NCBI GenBank assembly: GCA_020025825.1
Contig: JAHHRL010000013.1
Coordinates: 1-49,399, forward strand
DNA length: 49,399 nt
DNA from: Faecalibacterium sp.
Lineage (GTDB): Bacteria; Bacillota; Clostridia; Oscillospirales; Ruminococcaceae
Direction of reading: 5' to 3'
Shown: piece after piece, positions 1 through 8,376 of the stretch
How positions within the stretch are numbered: position 1 is the first letter of the stretch
Layout of the letters: the number at the start of each line of letters is the position of its first letter
The notes under the pieces: generated by a model
The model's input: the letters and a program-made list of their open reading frames with translations, nothing else
The model's database searches: none
Told to the model about the DNA's origin: nothing
Translations under genes and position numbers: made by a program

Positions 1-1
1 T

Positions 2-163
2 ATTGAGAAACTGACGCCTTACGCCCTGCGGGAGCTGATCCAGGGTATCTATGTGAAAGCTTCGGACAAGTCCTCCGGCAAGCGCAGGCAGAGCATCCAC
101 ATCAAGTATGATGGTATAGGCTTTATCCCTCTGGATGTGCTTATGAACGGAAAAACGGCGTGA
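2..163 (+). CDS. Large serine recombinase, C-terminal end (partial)
   Basis: Only the last 53 residues and the stop are in the window; the 5' part lies to the left. The frame reads through a segment containing LTPYALRELIQGIYVKA, then a Lys/Arg-rich stretch (DKSSGKRRQ), then IHIKYDGIGFIPLD. This is the typical C-terminal tail (DUF4368 region) of large serine recombinases carried by clostridial integrative and conjugative elements. The family cuts and rejoins DNA at attachment sites through an N-terminal catalytic serine that is not visible here. Such genes usually sit at one end of their element, so the element boundary is probably just to the right, before gap. The stop codon lies inside a strong hairpin. 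The family assignment rests on the tail alone. Confidence 0.8.
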   Translation: MEKLTPYALRELIQGIYVKASDKSSGKRRQSIHIKYDGIGFIPLDVLMNGKTA

Positions 164-181
164 CCGAAGTCACGCCGTTTT
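152..181. terminator. Strong hairpin terminator overlapping the recombinase stop
   Basis: Perfect 13-bp arms (152-164 and 169-181) enclose a CGAA tetraloop. The arms begin with A4 and end with T4, so the hairpin can stop transcription from either side. The recombinase TGA (161-163) lies in the left arm. Confidence 0.8.
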
Positions 182-183
182 CC

Positions 184-200
184 GAGAACACGCAGTTCTC
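184..200. repeat. Second small inverted repeat at the presumed element end
   Basis: GAGAAC and GTTCTC arms flank ACGCA and are followed by a T-rich tract (204-216). It could be a second terminator or part of the element terminus. The remaining bases to 289 hold a direct repeat of GCGCTTTT but no gene. Confidence 0.4.
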
Positions 201-289
201 ATGATTTTTTGATTTTTACTGTTTTACGGCCACTGCGCTTTTGGAGAGCGGCGCTTTTATTTGCTTTTTGGTTTAAGCAGAGAACTGAA

Positions 290-1318
290 TTACAGCTCAG
301 CGAAGTACTTAATAGTACGAACCATCTGGCTGGTGTAGGAGTTCTCGTTGTCGTACCAAGACACAACCTGAACCTGGTAGGTGTCCTCGTCAACCTTGGT
401 CACCATGGTCTGGGTAGCATCAAACAGAGAGCCGTACTTCATGCCGATGATATCGGAAGAAACGATCTGCTCTTCGTTGTAGCCGAAGGAAGCGGAAGAA
501 GCTGCCTTCATAGCTGCGTTGATGGACTCCTTGGTAACGTCCTTGCCCTTAACAACTGCAACCAGGATGGTGGTAGAGCCAGTGGGAACAGGAACACGCT
601 GTGCAGAGCCGATCAGCTTGCCGTTCAGTTCGGGGATAACCAGGCCGATTGCCTTAGCAGCACCGGTGCTGTTGGGAACGATGTTCTGAGCACCAGCACG
701 AGCACGGCGCAGGTCGCCCTTGCGCTGAGGACCGTCCAGGATCATCTGGTCGCCGGTGTAAGCATGAACAGTGGTCATGATACCGGAAACGATGGGGTAG
801 GTCTTGTTCAGGGTGTCTGCCATAGGAGCCAGGCAGTTGGTGGTGCAGGATGCAGCAGAGATAACCTGATCCTCAGCGGTCAGGGTGTTCTCGTTAACAG
901 AGAAGACGATGGTCTTCAGGTCGTTGCCTGCGGGAGCAGAGATAACAACCTTCTTAGCGCCTGCCTCAACGTGAGCCATGGACTTTTCCTTAGAGCAGTA
1001 GAAGCCGGTGCACTCCAGTACAACGTCAACGTTCAGCTCGCCCCAGGGGCAATCCTTAGCGTCCTTAATAGCGTAAATCTTGATTTCCTTGCCGTCGACA
1101 ATGATGGAATCATCAGTAGCCTCGACAGTGTGCTTGTTCTCGCCGATCTTGCCGCAGAAGGAACCCTGAGCGGTGTCGTACTTCAGCAGGTGAGCCAGCA
1201 TCTTGGGGCTGGTCAGGTCGTTGATAGCGACAACCTCGTAACCAGCAGCGTCAAACATCTGACGGAAAGCCAGACGGCCAATACGGCCAAAACCATTGAT
1301 AGCAACTCTAACAGCCAT
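290..1318 (-). CDS. gap: Glyceraldehyde-3-phosphate dehydrogenase, type I
   Basis: Encodes 342 residues, normal length for the family. It oxidises glyceraldehyde 3-phosphate to 1,3-bisphosphoglycerate with NAD and phosphate in cytoplasmic glycolysis. The N-terminus has the Rossmann motif INGFGRIGR, followed by AINDLT, whose Asp favours NAD over NADP. The active-site segment SAASCTTNCLAP places the catalytic Cys at about residue 158. The catalytic domain ends in SWYDNENSY. The ATG at 1316-1318 is chosen because GGAGG lies about 8 bases upstream; a TTG five codons earlier overlaps that ribosome site. The gene is monocistronic and has a Rex-like operator in its promoter. No clear terminator of its own is visible before the recombinase remnant, which suggests insertion close behind it. 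Confidence 0.97.
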   Translation of the reverse strand: MAVRVAINGFGRIGRLAFRQMFDAAGYEVVAINDLTSPKMLAHLLKYDTAQGSFCGKIGENKHTVEATDDSIIVDGKEIKIYAIKDAKDCPWGELNVDVVLECTGFYCSKEKSMAHVEAGAKKVVISAPAGNDLKTIVFSVNENTLTAEDQVISAASCTTNCLAPMADTLNKTYPIVSGIMTTVHAYTGDQMILDGPQRKGDLRRARAGAQNIVPNSTGAAKAIGLVIPELNGKLIGSAQRVPVPTGSTTILVAVVKGKDVTKESINAAMKAASSASFGYNEEQIVSSDIIGMKYGSLFDATQTMVTKVDEDTYQVQVVSWYDNENSYTSQMVRTIKYFAEL

Positions 1319-1373
1319 GTTTCTAACCTCCAAAATATATACCTTGAAATATTAAGAATTCGCGGTTGAACTT

Positions 1374-1402
1374 ATTCTACCTTAAATACAAAAAAGTTTC
1401 AA
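1374..1402 (-). promoter_or_regulatory. gap promoter
   Basis: On the minus strand, -35 TTGAAA (1397-1402) is separated by 17 bases from -10 TAGAAT (1374-1379). An alternative pair is TTGACA (1408-1413) with TGTATT (1385-1390), also 17 bases apart; its -35 would lie inside the Rex-like site. Confidence 0.65.
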
Positions 1403-1406
1403 GCGT

Positions 1407-1424
1407 TTGTCAAGGAAATAACAA
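1407..1424. promoter_or_regulatory. Candidate Rex operator upstream of gap
   Basis: The minus strand reads TTGTTATTTCCTTGACAA. This matches 12 of the 14 defined bases of the Rex consensus TTGTTAA-N4-TTAACAA. It lies directly upstream of the proximal -35 and overlaps the alternative one. Rex is encoded at 44043-44693, and gap is a known Rex target in several Firmicutes. Binding is inferred. Confidence 0.6.
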
Positions 1425-1550
1425 TGTTTTTTATCTTTTTGAAGAATGTGTACAACCTATCGTGTCCGCCCCTCTTATATCATGTCACTTTGCACAAATA
1501 CCAGCGAGCGTTTTCTCCAAAGTTTTGGCACATCAGTCCAGTCCAATATT

Positions 1551-2417
1551 TTACTCTTTTTCTTCCGGGTTGATGCAGCACAGTGCACAAACCAACCCCA
1601 AAACACCGATTGCACCTATTACGCCGCTGACTGCCAGTTCCCCTATTGCCAGCCGGCCGGCACACCATTGTGCCAGCGAGAAAACAAACTCACAGCAAGT
1701 TCCCAAATAAAAGCATAATAAGCCGTTTCGTGTGCAGGACCGTGCCTTCCCTGTTTCCGGGAAGAAGCAAATGCGCAGCAGCGACAAAAGAAACAGCATT
1801 ACAATCATCACACTGCATAGCTGCAAAATGTGGTACACACGATAAACGCTGGATGTATGTGCAAAAAAGCGTTCCAGTGCCAACGCACAAGGGTACAGTA
1901 TGCTCAGCATGCCAAAATAAATACCACCTGCAGGTTCGCTGTCACCATGGTTTTTTAGCCAAAACACTGCCTGTGTACCTAAGGCCCACGCACCAAGCCA
2001 CGCAAACAAAGCAATTAAGCTATCAGCTGCGCAGTTCTGGGTAAAAAAAGCAATATACTGTGTTATTTTTTCCTGTTGATTATAAATCAGCGTCCCATTT
2101 TTCAGCATGAGCTGAATTTTGGGTATTGTCATTGCTGCATGAAGGACACCCGCCAGAGTATAAACGATACTTACAAAAATTTCGGTTACAGCGATACTCC
2201 AACTGCGCCGAGCCAAAGCCGCCGGGCGGCGCACTGACAAACCGGAAGCCAGAACTGCCAGCACACACAGTACCACCCATGCACCATAGCGCATCCAAAC
2301 AGACCCCACCTGTGGGAATCCCGTTGCAGCATCAACCCACTGTGTGGCATCTACCCAGCAAAGCGATGCTGCACACAGGCCCACTAACACCAATAAGCCT
2401 CGGATACTATTTTTCAT
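1551..2417 (-). CDS. Hypothetical polytopic membrane protein
   Basis: About 288 residues, not recognised. It contains roughly seven hydrophobic segments: an N-terminal anchor, pairs near residues 45-60 and 80-100, segments around 140-160 and 175-190, and further ones near 205-220 and 260-285. Many cysteines and aromatic residues lie in the membrane parts. It begins directly after the citrate synthase stop, so it is probably co-transcribed with that gene. The ATG at 2415-2417 has GAGG 11 bases upstream; a TTG one codon earlier has 8-base spacing and is an alternative start. No catalytic motif is visible, and no function is proposed. Confidence 0.7.
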   Translation of the reverse strand: MKNSIRGLLVLVGLCAASLCWVDATQWVDAATGFPQVGSVWMRYGAWVVLCVLAVLASGLSVRRPAALARRSWSIAVTEIFVSIVYTLAGVLHAAMTIPKIQLMLKNGTLIYNQQEKITQYIAFFTQNCAADSLIALFAWLGAWALGTQAVFWLKNHGDSEPAGGIYFGMLSILYPCALALERFFAHTSSVYRVYHILQLCSVMIVMLFLLSLLRICFFPETGKARSCTRNGLLCFYLGTCCEFVFSLAQWCAGRLAIGELAVSGVIGAIGVLGLVCALCCINPEEKE

Positions 2418-2420
2418 CAA

Positions 2421-3788
2421 TCAACGAACCTCAATACTCTTATACTTTTGCTTAACACCTAAATACTTATAAGCCGGGCGGATAATGCGGTTAGCAAAAA
2501 CCACTTCTTCCACACGATGTGCGCACCAGCCGGGCACACGTGCAATTGCAAACAGCGGCGTATACAAATCCTCCGATATTCCAAGCATTTTATAGATAAG
2601 TCCACTGAACAAATCCACGTTAGCACATACCGGCTTTATTGCACCTTTTTCCTCTGCAAAAATATCCGGAGCCAACCGTTCGATACTGCACAGCATCTCG
2701 TACTCTGCCTCATATCCAGTTTCGTAAGCCAAACTGCGTGCGTGTTCTTTCAAAATCAATTCACGTGGGTCGCTAACCGTATAAACGGCGTGCCCCATTC
2801 CATAAATCAACCCGGAGCCATCTCCGGCTTGTTTACGGATAATCCTGCGCAGATACTCTCGTACCTCGTCATCGTCCGATGGGCACTCCACGTGGTGCAA
2901 AATATCTTCCAACTGGCGCATAACCGCTAAGTTGGCACCGCCATGCTTCGGGCCTTTCAGCGCACCCATTGCGGCGGAAATAGCTGCATATGTATCCGTG
3001 CCGGAACTGGAGAGCACACGTGTTGTAAAAGTGGAACAGTTACCGCCGCCATGGTCTGCGTGTACCAAAAGGCACATATCCAGCAATTTTGCTTCTTCGT
3101 GCGTAAACTTTCTATCCGGACGATAGGTTGCCAAAATATGCTCGGCTGTGCTCATGCCGGGGCTGGGCACATGAAAAAACATACTCTGCTTATCATAGAA
3201 CCAACGCTTTACCTGATAGGCGTCTACCATAATAGTAGGCAAGCAGGCAATCAGGTTGATACTTTGATTCAAGATGTTCGGCAAACTCAGTTCCTCTGCA
3301 TTTTCATCATAGGAATACAGCGCCAACACGCTGCGTGCCATCTTATTCATGACATTCGGCGAGGGAGCCTTCATAATCATGTCTTCCGCAAAGCCTTCCG
3401 GCAAGTCACGGTGCTGCGCCAGAATCTCGCAAAACTCCTGCAATTGCTCTTTTTTCGGCAAGCTGCCAAACAAAAGCAGCCAAATCACTTCTTCAAAAAT
3501 GAATCGGTCGTTAGTATAGGCTTCCTCTACAAATTCGTTGATATCAACGCCACGATAAATCAACTTTCCCGGAGCCGGAATTACTTTACCCTGCTCATCT
3601 TTTTTATACCCCACAACATCACATACATTTGTAAGCCCTGCCAGCACACCTGTACCGTCTGCATTTCTCAGGCCACGTTTAACACCTAATCGCTCGCTTG
3701 TTTCCGGGTCGATATAGTTATTTTCCAGATATTCCCGACAGAGTAAATCCATAGTTTTGCTTTCCAGCATTGTTACTTCTGTAGCCAT
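2421..3788 (-). CDS. gltA: Citrate synthase
   Basis: Encodes 455 residues, the longer form common in clostridia. It condenses oxaloacetate with acetyl-CoA to citrate and probably feeds 2-oxoglutarate and glutamate synthesis; no other citrate-cycle gene is in the window. The catalytic residues of Si-type enzymes are present: His in VHADHGGGNCSTF, His in IYGMGHAVYTVSDP and Asp in CANVDLFSGLIY. The ATG at 3786-3788 is preceded by GAGGGG; an in-frame TTG further upstream overlaps that ribosome site and is rejected. The upstream leader can fold, with TATCG and CGATA arms around 3815-3842. It is divergent from spoIID. A 2-methylcitrate synthase role cannot be excluded from sequence alone. Confidence 0.95.
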   Translation of the reverse strand: MATEVTMLESKTMDLLCREYLENNYIDPETSERLGVKRGLRNADGTGVLAGLTNVCDVVGYKKDEQGKVIPAPGKLIYRGVDINEFVEEAYTNDRFIFEEVIWLLLFGSLPKKEQLQEFCEILAQHRDLPEGFAEDMIMKAPSPNVMNKMARSVLALYSYDENAEELSLPNILNQSINLIACLPTIMVDAYQVKRWFYDKQSMFFHVPSPGMSTAEHILATYRPDRKFTHEEAKLLDMCLLVHADHGGGNCSTFTTRVLSSSGTDTYAAISAAMGALKGPKHGGANLAVMRQLEDILHHVECPSDDDEVREYLRRIIRKQAGDGSGLIYGMGHAVYTVSDPRELILKEHARSLAYETGYEAEYEMLCSIERLAPDIFAEEKGAIKPVCANVDLFSGLIYKMLGISEDLYTPLFAIARVPGWCAHRVEEVVFANRIIRPAYKYLGVKQKYKSIEVR

Positions 3789-3854
3789 TATCTGTATCCC
3801 CTCTCTATGCAATATATCGTGCCTTGGCTTTATGCCACGATAATGCTGTTTCCT

Positions 3855-3883
3855 ATATTATCGCTTTTATTTCTTAAATTCAA
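3855..3883 (-). promoter_or_regulatory. gltA promoter
   Basis: Minus-strand -35 TTGAAT (3878-3883), 17-base spacer, -10 TAATAT (3855-3860). An inverted repeat GATAAT (3839-3844) / ATTATC (3857-3862) overlaps the -10 and could be an operator. Confidence 0.6.
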
Positions 3884-3973
3884 TAATTCCATAAAAAAGC
3901 CACTTGTCGAATCGCATGATTTGGTCTTTCCCGCCTAATTACATTGCTACTTTGTACATAGGAGGGATTAACC

Positions 3974-5026
3974 ATGAAAAAAATCGTTACATCACTGCTG
4001 GCAATTTTACTAGCCGGCTGCTTTTTACCCGTACTTTTTTACTACGGTGTTTCTGCTTTTCAGCAAAAGGATATTCGTGCAACTACAAAGCAAATTGTTA
4101 CCGATATACAGCAAAATACATCCCTGCCGCCCATGGCAAAGCCGCAAGCTCCGCAATCCATACCTTCTGCACCACCCCAGCCAAGCGAAACCGTTCCCAT
4201 CTGGGACGTTAGCTCTCAGCGTGTGCTGCAAGTGCCTCTGCGGGAGTACGTAATTGGCGCAGTTGCCAGCGAAATGCCCATTACATGGGAAGATGCCGCC
4301 TTGCAAGCGCAGGCTGTTGCTGCACACACCTACCTGCTCTACAGCCGTGACCATAACGATACCAATGCTCTGGGTGGAGCATGGCTTTCCGCTGACCCAA
4401 CCCGACGCCAAGGCTTTATGACAGACGATGTTCTGCGCAGTTATTGGGGAACGGACTATGCCGCAAACTACGCACGTCTTTCCGCTTTAGTCGATGAGGT
4501 ACTGAATACACTGATTACCTACGACAACCAGCCTGCCGCAGCCAGCTATTTTGCAATTTCAAACGGACGCACCGAAGCCAGCCAAAATGTTTGGACCGAG
4601 GCGCTCCCTTATTTGCAAGGCGTAGACAGCAGCTGGGATAAAACCGCTGCCGGCTACGCTCGTACCGCTACCCTTAGCAGCACACAAATGCATAGTGCCC
4701 TTGTAACCGGGCTTTCTATCCATACGGACGGTTTCCGCCCGGAACAATATTTTTCCGATTATGTTTATACCGACTCTGGTTATGTATATATGTTGCACGT
4801 ATGTGGCCAAGAAGTGCTTGGCACAGCGCTGCGCAGTGCGCTGCAATTACGCAGCAGCTGTTTCTCCATTGATTGGGACGGAAGCAACTTTATCATAACC
4901 ACTTATGGCTATGGACACGGCGTAGGCCTTAGCCAAACAGGTGCGCAGGCCATGGCGCAAAACGGCAGTACTTGGCAGGAAATTTTACAGCATTACTTTC
5001 CCGGTACTTCCCTAAATGCCGCATAA
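3974..5026 (+). CDS. spoIID: Stage II sporulation protein D (SpoIID-like)
   Basis: Encodes 350 residues. In spore formers SpoIID is a membrane-anchored lytic transglycosylase that cuts peptidoglycan during engulfment, working with SpoIIM and SpoIIP. Residues 1-30 form a signal anchor; residues about 45-75 are a Pro/Ala-rich linker. The SpoIID domain follows, with REYVIGAVASEMP carrying the conserved catalytic Glu, AQAVAAHTYLL, and the C-terminal signature GYGHGVGLSQTGAQAMA. The start follows GGAGGG at 3961-3966. Some SpoIID-domain proteins act outside sporulation (SpoIID/LytB). Length and complete motifs support the sporulation role, but spoIIM and spoIIP are not in view. Confidence 0.9.
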   Translation: MKKIVTSLLAILLAGCFLPVLFYYGVSAFQQKDIRATTKQIVTDIQQNTSLPPMAKPQAPQSIPSAPPQPSETVPIWDVSSQRVLQVPLREYVIGAVASEMPITWEDAALQAQAVAAHTYLLYSRDHNDTNALGGAWLSADPTRRQGFMTDDVLRSYWGTDYAANYARLSALVDEVLNTLITYDNQPAAASYFAISNGRTEASQNVWTEALPYLQGVDSSWDKTAAGYARTATLSSTQMHSALVTGLSIHTDGFRPEQYFSDYVYTDSGYVYMLHVCGQEVLGTALRSALQLRSSCFSIDWDGSNFIITTYGYGHGVGLSQTGAQAMAQNGSTWQEILQHYFPGTSLNAA

Positions 5027-5037
5027 AATAAGCACTC

Positions 5038-5066
5038 TTGCAATCCGACACAAAGGTCGTTATAAT
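5038..5066 (+). promoter_or_regulatory. Promoter of the nucleotidyltransferase gene
   Basis: -35 TTGCAA (5038-5043), 17-base spacer, -10 TATAAT (5061-5066). It begins only 11 bases after the spoIID stop, so the next gene is transcribed independently of spoIID. Confidence 0.75.
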
Positions 5067-5140
5067 AGGAGCGGTTGTTAAACACATAGCAATTTTGTGC
5101 CGTGTGCGAGAGGAATACAGAAAAGCCAGGAGGGCATATT

Positions 5141-6061
5141 ATGAACAAGCCTGTTTTGGTCGTTATGGCTGCCGGCATGGGCAGCCGTTACGGCGGTATG
5201 AAGCAAATCGACCCCGTAGGTCCCAATGGCGAGGTCATCATTGATTACTCTATTTATGATGCACGCCGTGCCGGTTTTGAAACGGTTGTTTTCGTCATCA
5301 AGCACGAAATCGAAGACGCTTTTAAGGCTGCAATCGGCGACCGCATGTCCCACATTATGGACGTCAAGTATGCTTTCCAGCAGTTGGACAACCTGCCGGA
5401 CGGTTTCACTGTTCCGGCAGGCCGTGAAAAGCCTTGGGGCACCTGCCACGCAATTCTTGCTGCTAAAGATGTGATTGACGGACCTTTTGCTGTTATCAAT
5501 GCGGATGACTACTATGGCCCCGAAGCCTTTAAGGTAATGTACGATTATCTGTCCACCCACGAGGACGGTGACTTCTACGATTACTGCATGGTAAGCTACC
5601 TGCTGAAAAACACTGTGTCGGAAAACGGAAGCGTTGCACGTGGTGTTTGCGTACCTACAGCTGACGGCTGCCTGGCAAACGTCACCGAGCGCACCCGCAT
5701 CGAAACCTTTGACGACGGCACCATTCGCTTTACCGAAGACGGCGAAAACTGGACCGAGCTGCCCGGTGATACGCCTGTCAGCATGAACCTGTGGGGCTTT
5801 AGCAAGAGCTTCCTGAGTGAAGCTGAGCAGCGTTTTGCCGCATGGCTGGAAAAGAATGTACCCGTCAACCCGATGAAGTGCGAGTATTTCCTGCCTTTGG
5901 TTGTCAGCGCACTGATTGACGAGAACAAGGCAAAGGTCAAGGTTTTGCAGAGTACGGATAAGTGGTACGGTGTTACTTATAAAGAGGACAAGCCTCTGGT
6001 TGTGAATGCTATTGCACAAAAGATTGCAGACGGCCTGTACCCGGCTGACCTGTGGGGCTAA
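5141..6061 (+). CDS. Nucleotidyltransferase family protein (sugar-1-phosphate type)
   Basis: Encodes 306 residues. The N-terminus MNKPVLVVMAAGMGSRYGG holds the NTP-transferase glycine-rich loop (AAGMGSRYGG), which binds the nucleotide in enzymes such as glucose-1-phosphate thymidylyl- and uridylyltransferases. VINADDYYGPEAF is the metal-binding Asp region. The rest fits a single Rossmann-like catalytic domain with no left-handed beta-helix acyltransferase tail. The substrate cannot be read from sequence; a role in NDP-sugar supply for envelope polysaccharide is plausible. The start follows AGGAGG (5129-5134). It is a single-gene unit with its own promoter and a strong terminator at 6148-6189. 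Confidence 0.85.
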   Translation: MNKPVLVVMAAGMGSRYGGMKQIDPVGPNGEVIIDYSIYDARRAGFETVVFVIKHEIEDAFKAAIGDRMSHIMDVKYAFQQLDNLPDGFTVPAGREKPWGTCHAILAAKDVIDGPFAVINADDYYGPEAFKVMYDYLSTHEDGDFYDYCMVSYLLKNTVSENGSVARGVCVPTADGCLANVTERTRIETFDDGTIRFTEDGENWTELPGDTPVSMNLWGFSKSFLSEAEQRFAAWLEKNVPVNPMKCEYFLPLVVSALIDENKAKVKVLQSTDKWYGVTYKEDKPLVVNAIAQKIADGLYPADLWG

Positions 6062-6147
6062 TTTTACCTGTATCCATAATAAAAAAGAAAATAAGCAAAA
6101 GCGAGGTTCCGCAGAAAACGGAATGGAGCCTTGCCATTACTTGCAGA

Positions 6148-6189
6148 AAGGCACCGGGAGAAATCAATCGTGATTTCTCCCGGTGCCTT
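6148..6189 (+). terminator. Terminator after the nucleotidyltransferase gene
   Basis: Perfect 19-bp arms (6148-6166 and 6171-6189) with an ATCG loop, followed by a TTATTTT-type tail. It may also act on the small gene converging from the right. Confidence 0.85.
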
Positions 6190-6243
6190 ATTTTCACCGT
6201 TTGGGAACATAATTTGTTAGACAGACCCGAATTTGTTTAACGC

Positions 6244-6408
6244 TTAGTCTTTCTTATTTCTTTTTTCAGTAAGAACAATATTGTAAGCACCCATGATTAA
6301 AACAGCAAATAAAATTCCCAAATTATCTATGTTGACAGGAATCCCAATTACTAATCCCAGCCAATAACCTACAAGAGATAACACAATGGCAATAATAGCA
6401 TGAGCCAT
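6244..6408 (-). CDS. Small membrane protein of 54 residues
   Basis: An open frame from ATG (6406-6408) to TAA encodes 54 residues. Two hydrophobic stretches, AHAIIAIVLSLVGYWLGLVI and NLGILFAVLIMGAYNIVL (residues about 29-46), are split by a short polar turn (PVNID). The tail TEKRNKKD is highly charged and probably cytoplasmic. AGAAAGGAAAG lies about 10 bases upstream of the ATG, so translation is plausible. It stands alone between two genes and has no recognised family. Roles of such two-helix miniproteins range from subunits of larger complexes to toxin-like peptides; nothing here decides. Confidence 0.65.
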   Translation of the reverse strand: MAHAIIAIVLSLVGYWLGLVIGIPVNIDNLGILFAVLIMGAYNIVLTEKRNKKD

Positions 6409-6642
6409 ACAAAATCACTTTCCTTTCTAAAAATGCATCGGTTTGCTTTATTCTGAGTATGTGAACAGCTTTGCTCCCCCATGATAGCGCAGAAGCAAAG
6501 AAGTCTGCAATAACCTAGCCCTTGACAAGAAAGTCTGTTCTTTCATTAGACAGAGGTTCAGAATATCCCTACGAAACTCTCTCTGCGTACTTGCCTTTTT
6601 GTTTTTCAGTCCGCCCTCAGCTTACAATAAGCAAGGCACTTA

Positions 6643-7161
6643 TTACAGCATCATTTCATAGCAGAAAAAATCCAGCCCATACTCGCTGACCATTCCCATA
6701 TTGCTGAATCCCATAGACTCGTACAAGTGATTTGCCACCGGATTTGCGGTTTCTGTATGGAAACGTGCACTATCGTATCCCATTTGCTTTGCAGTCTCCA
6801 ATGTTTTTTGCATTACCCGGCGGCCTAATCCCTGCCCTTGAAAATCCGGCGAAATGCAGAAACGTCCTAACCCGCAGGGATTCGCTGCATGCTTATTCCA
6901 GGTTTTAATATCTGCCGCTTCTTCTCCTTTCATAAATGCCGACCAAGGGCGAATCTGCATAATAGAGATAATTTTTCCCTCATGCAGCACTTTGTATAAG
7001 CTCTGGGTGGAAATGTCATTGGCTAAAAGCCCGCGGGACGGATAATCACTGGACCAGCCTGAACTGGGGGTACAGGCTGCTACACGCTGACACAGCGCAT
7101 GAACTTCCTCCAAGTCTGCTTCCAATGCCTTTACTAATGTAATCGTATCTACCTGATTCAT
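6643..7161 (-). CDS. GNAT-family N-acetyltransferase
   Basis: Encodes 172 residues. GNAT enzymes move an acetyl group from acetyl-CoA to an amine. Motif A is clear in LGRFCISPDFQGQGLGRRVM, the pyrophosphate-binding turn, and motif B follows in ANPVANHLYESMGF. The N-terminal strands (ITLVKALEADLEEVHALC) start the fold. The substrate is unknown. The start at 7161 has AGAGGAAGG close upstream. The gene is separated from its neighbours by intergenic DNA; the 234 bases to its left (6409-6642) show no gene or convincing control site. Confidence 0.85.
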   Translation of the reverse strand: MNQVDTITLVKALEADLEEVHALCQRVAACTPSSGWSSDYPSRGLLANDISTQSLYKVLHEGKIISIMQIRPWSAFMKGEEAADIKTWNKHAANPCGLGRFCISPDFQGQGLGRRVMQKTLETAKQMGYDSARFHTETANPVANHLYESMGFSNMGMVSEYGLDFFCYEMML

Positions 7162-7246
7162 ATATAAACCTTCCTCTCATACTCTATAACCTGTACCTTG
7201 GTATTACCTGCCTGTGCCGAGCTTCTTTTTCTGCACCAGCTCTTCC

Positions 7247-8305
7247 CTATTTCATACCTCTATGTACGTTTCGGTATGCACTGGGGGTAAAATGATATTC
7301 TTTTTCAAATGCCTTATAAAAATAAGTGCGGTTAGTAAAGCCCAATTTATCACAAATTGTGGCTACACTCCAGTGCGTACTCCGCAGCATTTGTGCTGCA
7401 TAATTCAGCCGTACCGAAAGGCAGTATTCCGTATAGTTTTTTCCAAAATTCTGCTTAATAAAACGGCATAAATACGCCGCATTATAGTTAAGCAGCTCTG
7501 CCAGCTCTTGCTTAGAAATTACCCCCTGCCGTGCTTCAACCTGCAGTTGAATTTCCCTTGCCAGTTCTTTTTTGTTTTCATCTCCTTTGTAAACCAGTGC
7601 GCTGCGGTACAGCTGTGGTGATTCCAGCAGACCCAGCAGCCTGCGCAGATGGCCTTGCATTAACAGCCAAAAGCCTGTTTTTTTGTACAGCATTTCCTCC
7701 ATCAACGAATTTACCTCCTGCTCTACAGGCGATAGCGGCATATCATTCTGCAAGGCAGTAAACCGACAATATGCCTTTATCAAATCGCTGTTGGGTGCAC
7801 GATGGTTCAAAAAAAACCGCATGACTGTTTGCCCCTCAGAAAAAGGCGGCTCGTTTGCCAGCAGGTTTTGTACACAGTTGGTATCCAAGCTGATAAATAC
7901 ACAGCTGGAAAATTGGCAGTACTCCTCCACATAGCGCACGTTCTTATCCAGTAAAATCGCATCTCCACGTTTCAGGTGTAAGCAGTCATCCTCAATCCAT
8001 TCGTTTATTTCGCCGTCCATTACGTACAAAAGCTCATAATAGTCGTGGTAATGGTAGCGCTGTTCCAAAGGGTAGCTTTCCAGAATTTGTTTCATCTTAT
8101 CGCCGGAGCACGTCCACTGGCGCACACCGTCCCAGTCGGCCATCAAGTACATTGATTCCCGCTGCATATCCGCAGTCCAGATACTGACTGTCAACGAAGA
8201 TGTCCAGCGCTGATACCGGCGTGGGAATTTTTTTGAAACCACATCAGGGGCATCTTCCATCGCAGTAAGAAATTTGAGAAAATCATCTTCATTTGCCTTC
8301 TGCAT
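7247..8305 (-). CDS. AraC-family transcriptional regulator
   Basis: Encodes 352 residues. A cupin-like sensing domain occupies about residues 90-180, with HYHDYYELLYVMDGEINEWI as the typical first strands. The AraC DNA-binding domain is at the C-terminus, residues about 250-350, with two helix-turn-helices: SKQELAELLNYNAAYLCRFI and VATICDKLGFTNRTYFYKAF. The ATG at 8303-8305 follows GGAGGG; longer in-frame extensions upstream lack a ribosome site and are rejected. It is divergent from the MFS transporter and GH2 glycosidase genes and is therefore the likely regulator of that pair, responding to the imported sugar. Confidence 0.9.
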   Translation of the reverse strand: MQKANEDDFLKFLTAMEDAPDVVSKKFPRRYQRWTSSLTVSIWTADMQRESMYLMADWDGVRQWTCSGDKMKQILESYPLEQRYHYHDYYELLYVMDGEINEWIEDDCLHLKRGDAILLDKNVRYVEEYCQFSSCVFISLDTNCVQNLLANEPPFSEGQTVMRFFLNHRAPNSDLIKAYCRFTALQNDMPLSPVEQEVNSLMEEMLYKKTGFWLLMQGHLRRLLGLLESPQLYRSALVYKGDENKKELAREIQLQVEARQGVISKQELAELLNYNAAYLCRFIKQNFGKNYTEYCLSVRLNYAAQMLRSTHWSVATICDKLGFTNRTYFYKAFEKEYHFTPSAYRNVHRGMK

Positions 8306-8376
8306 TCGTACACCCTCCAAAAATATGCAAAATTTGATACACTTTCTTATTTTCAATAGGAACACTGACATTGCTT

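Noticed and set aside
209..1369. Long open frame opposite gap (386 codons)
   Set aside because: It is the antisense shadow of a highly biased gene; the translation is low in family features and has no ribosome site, while the gap frame is certain.
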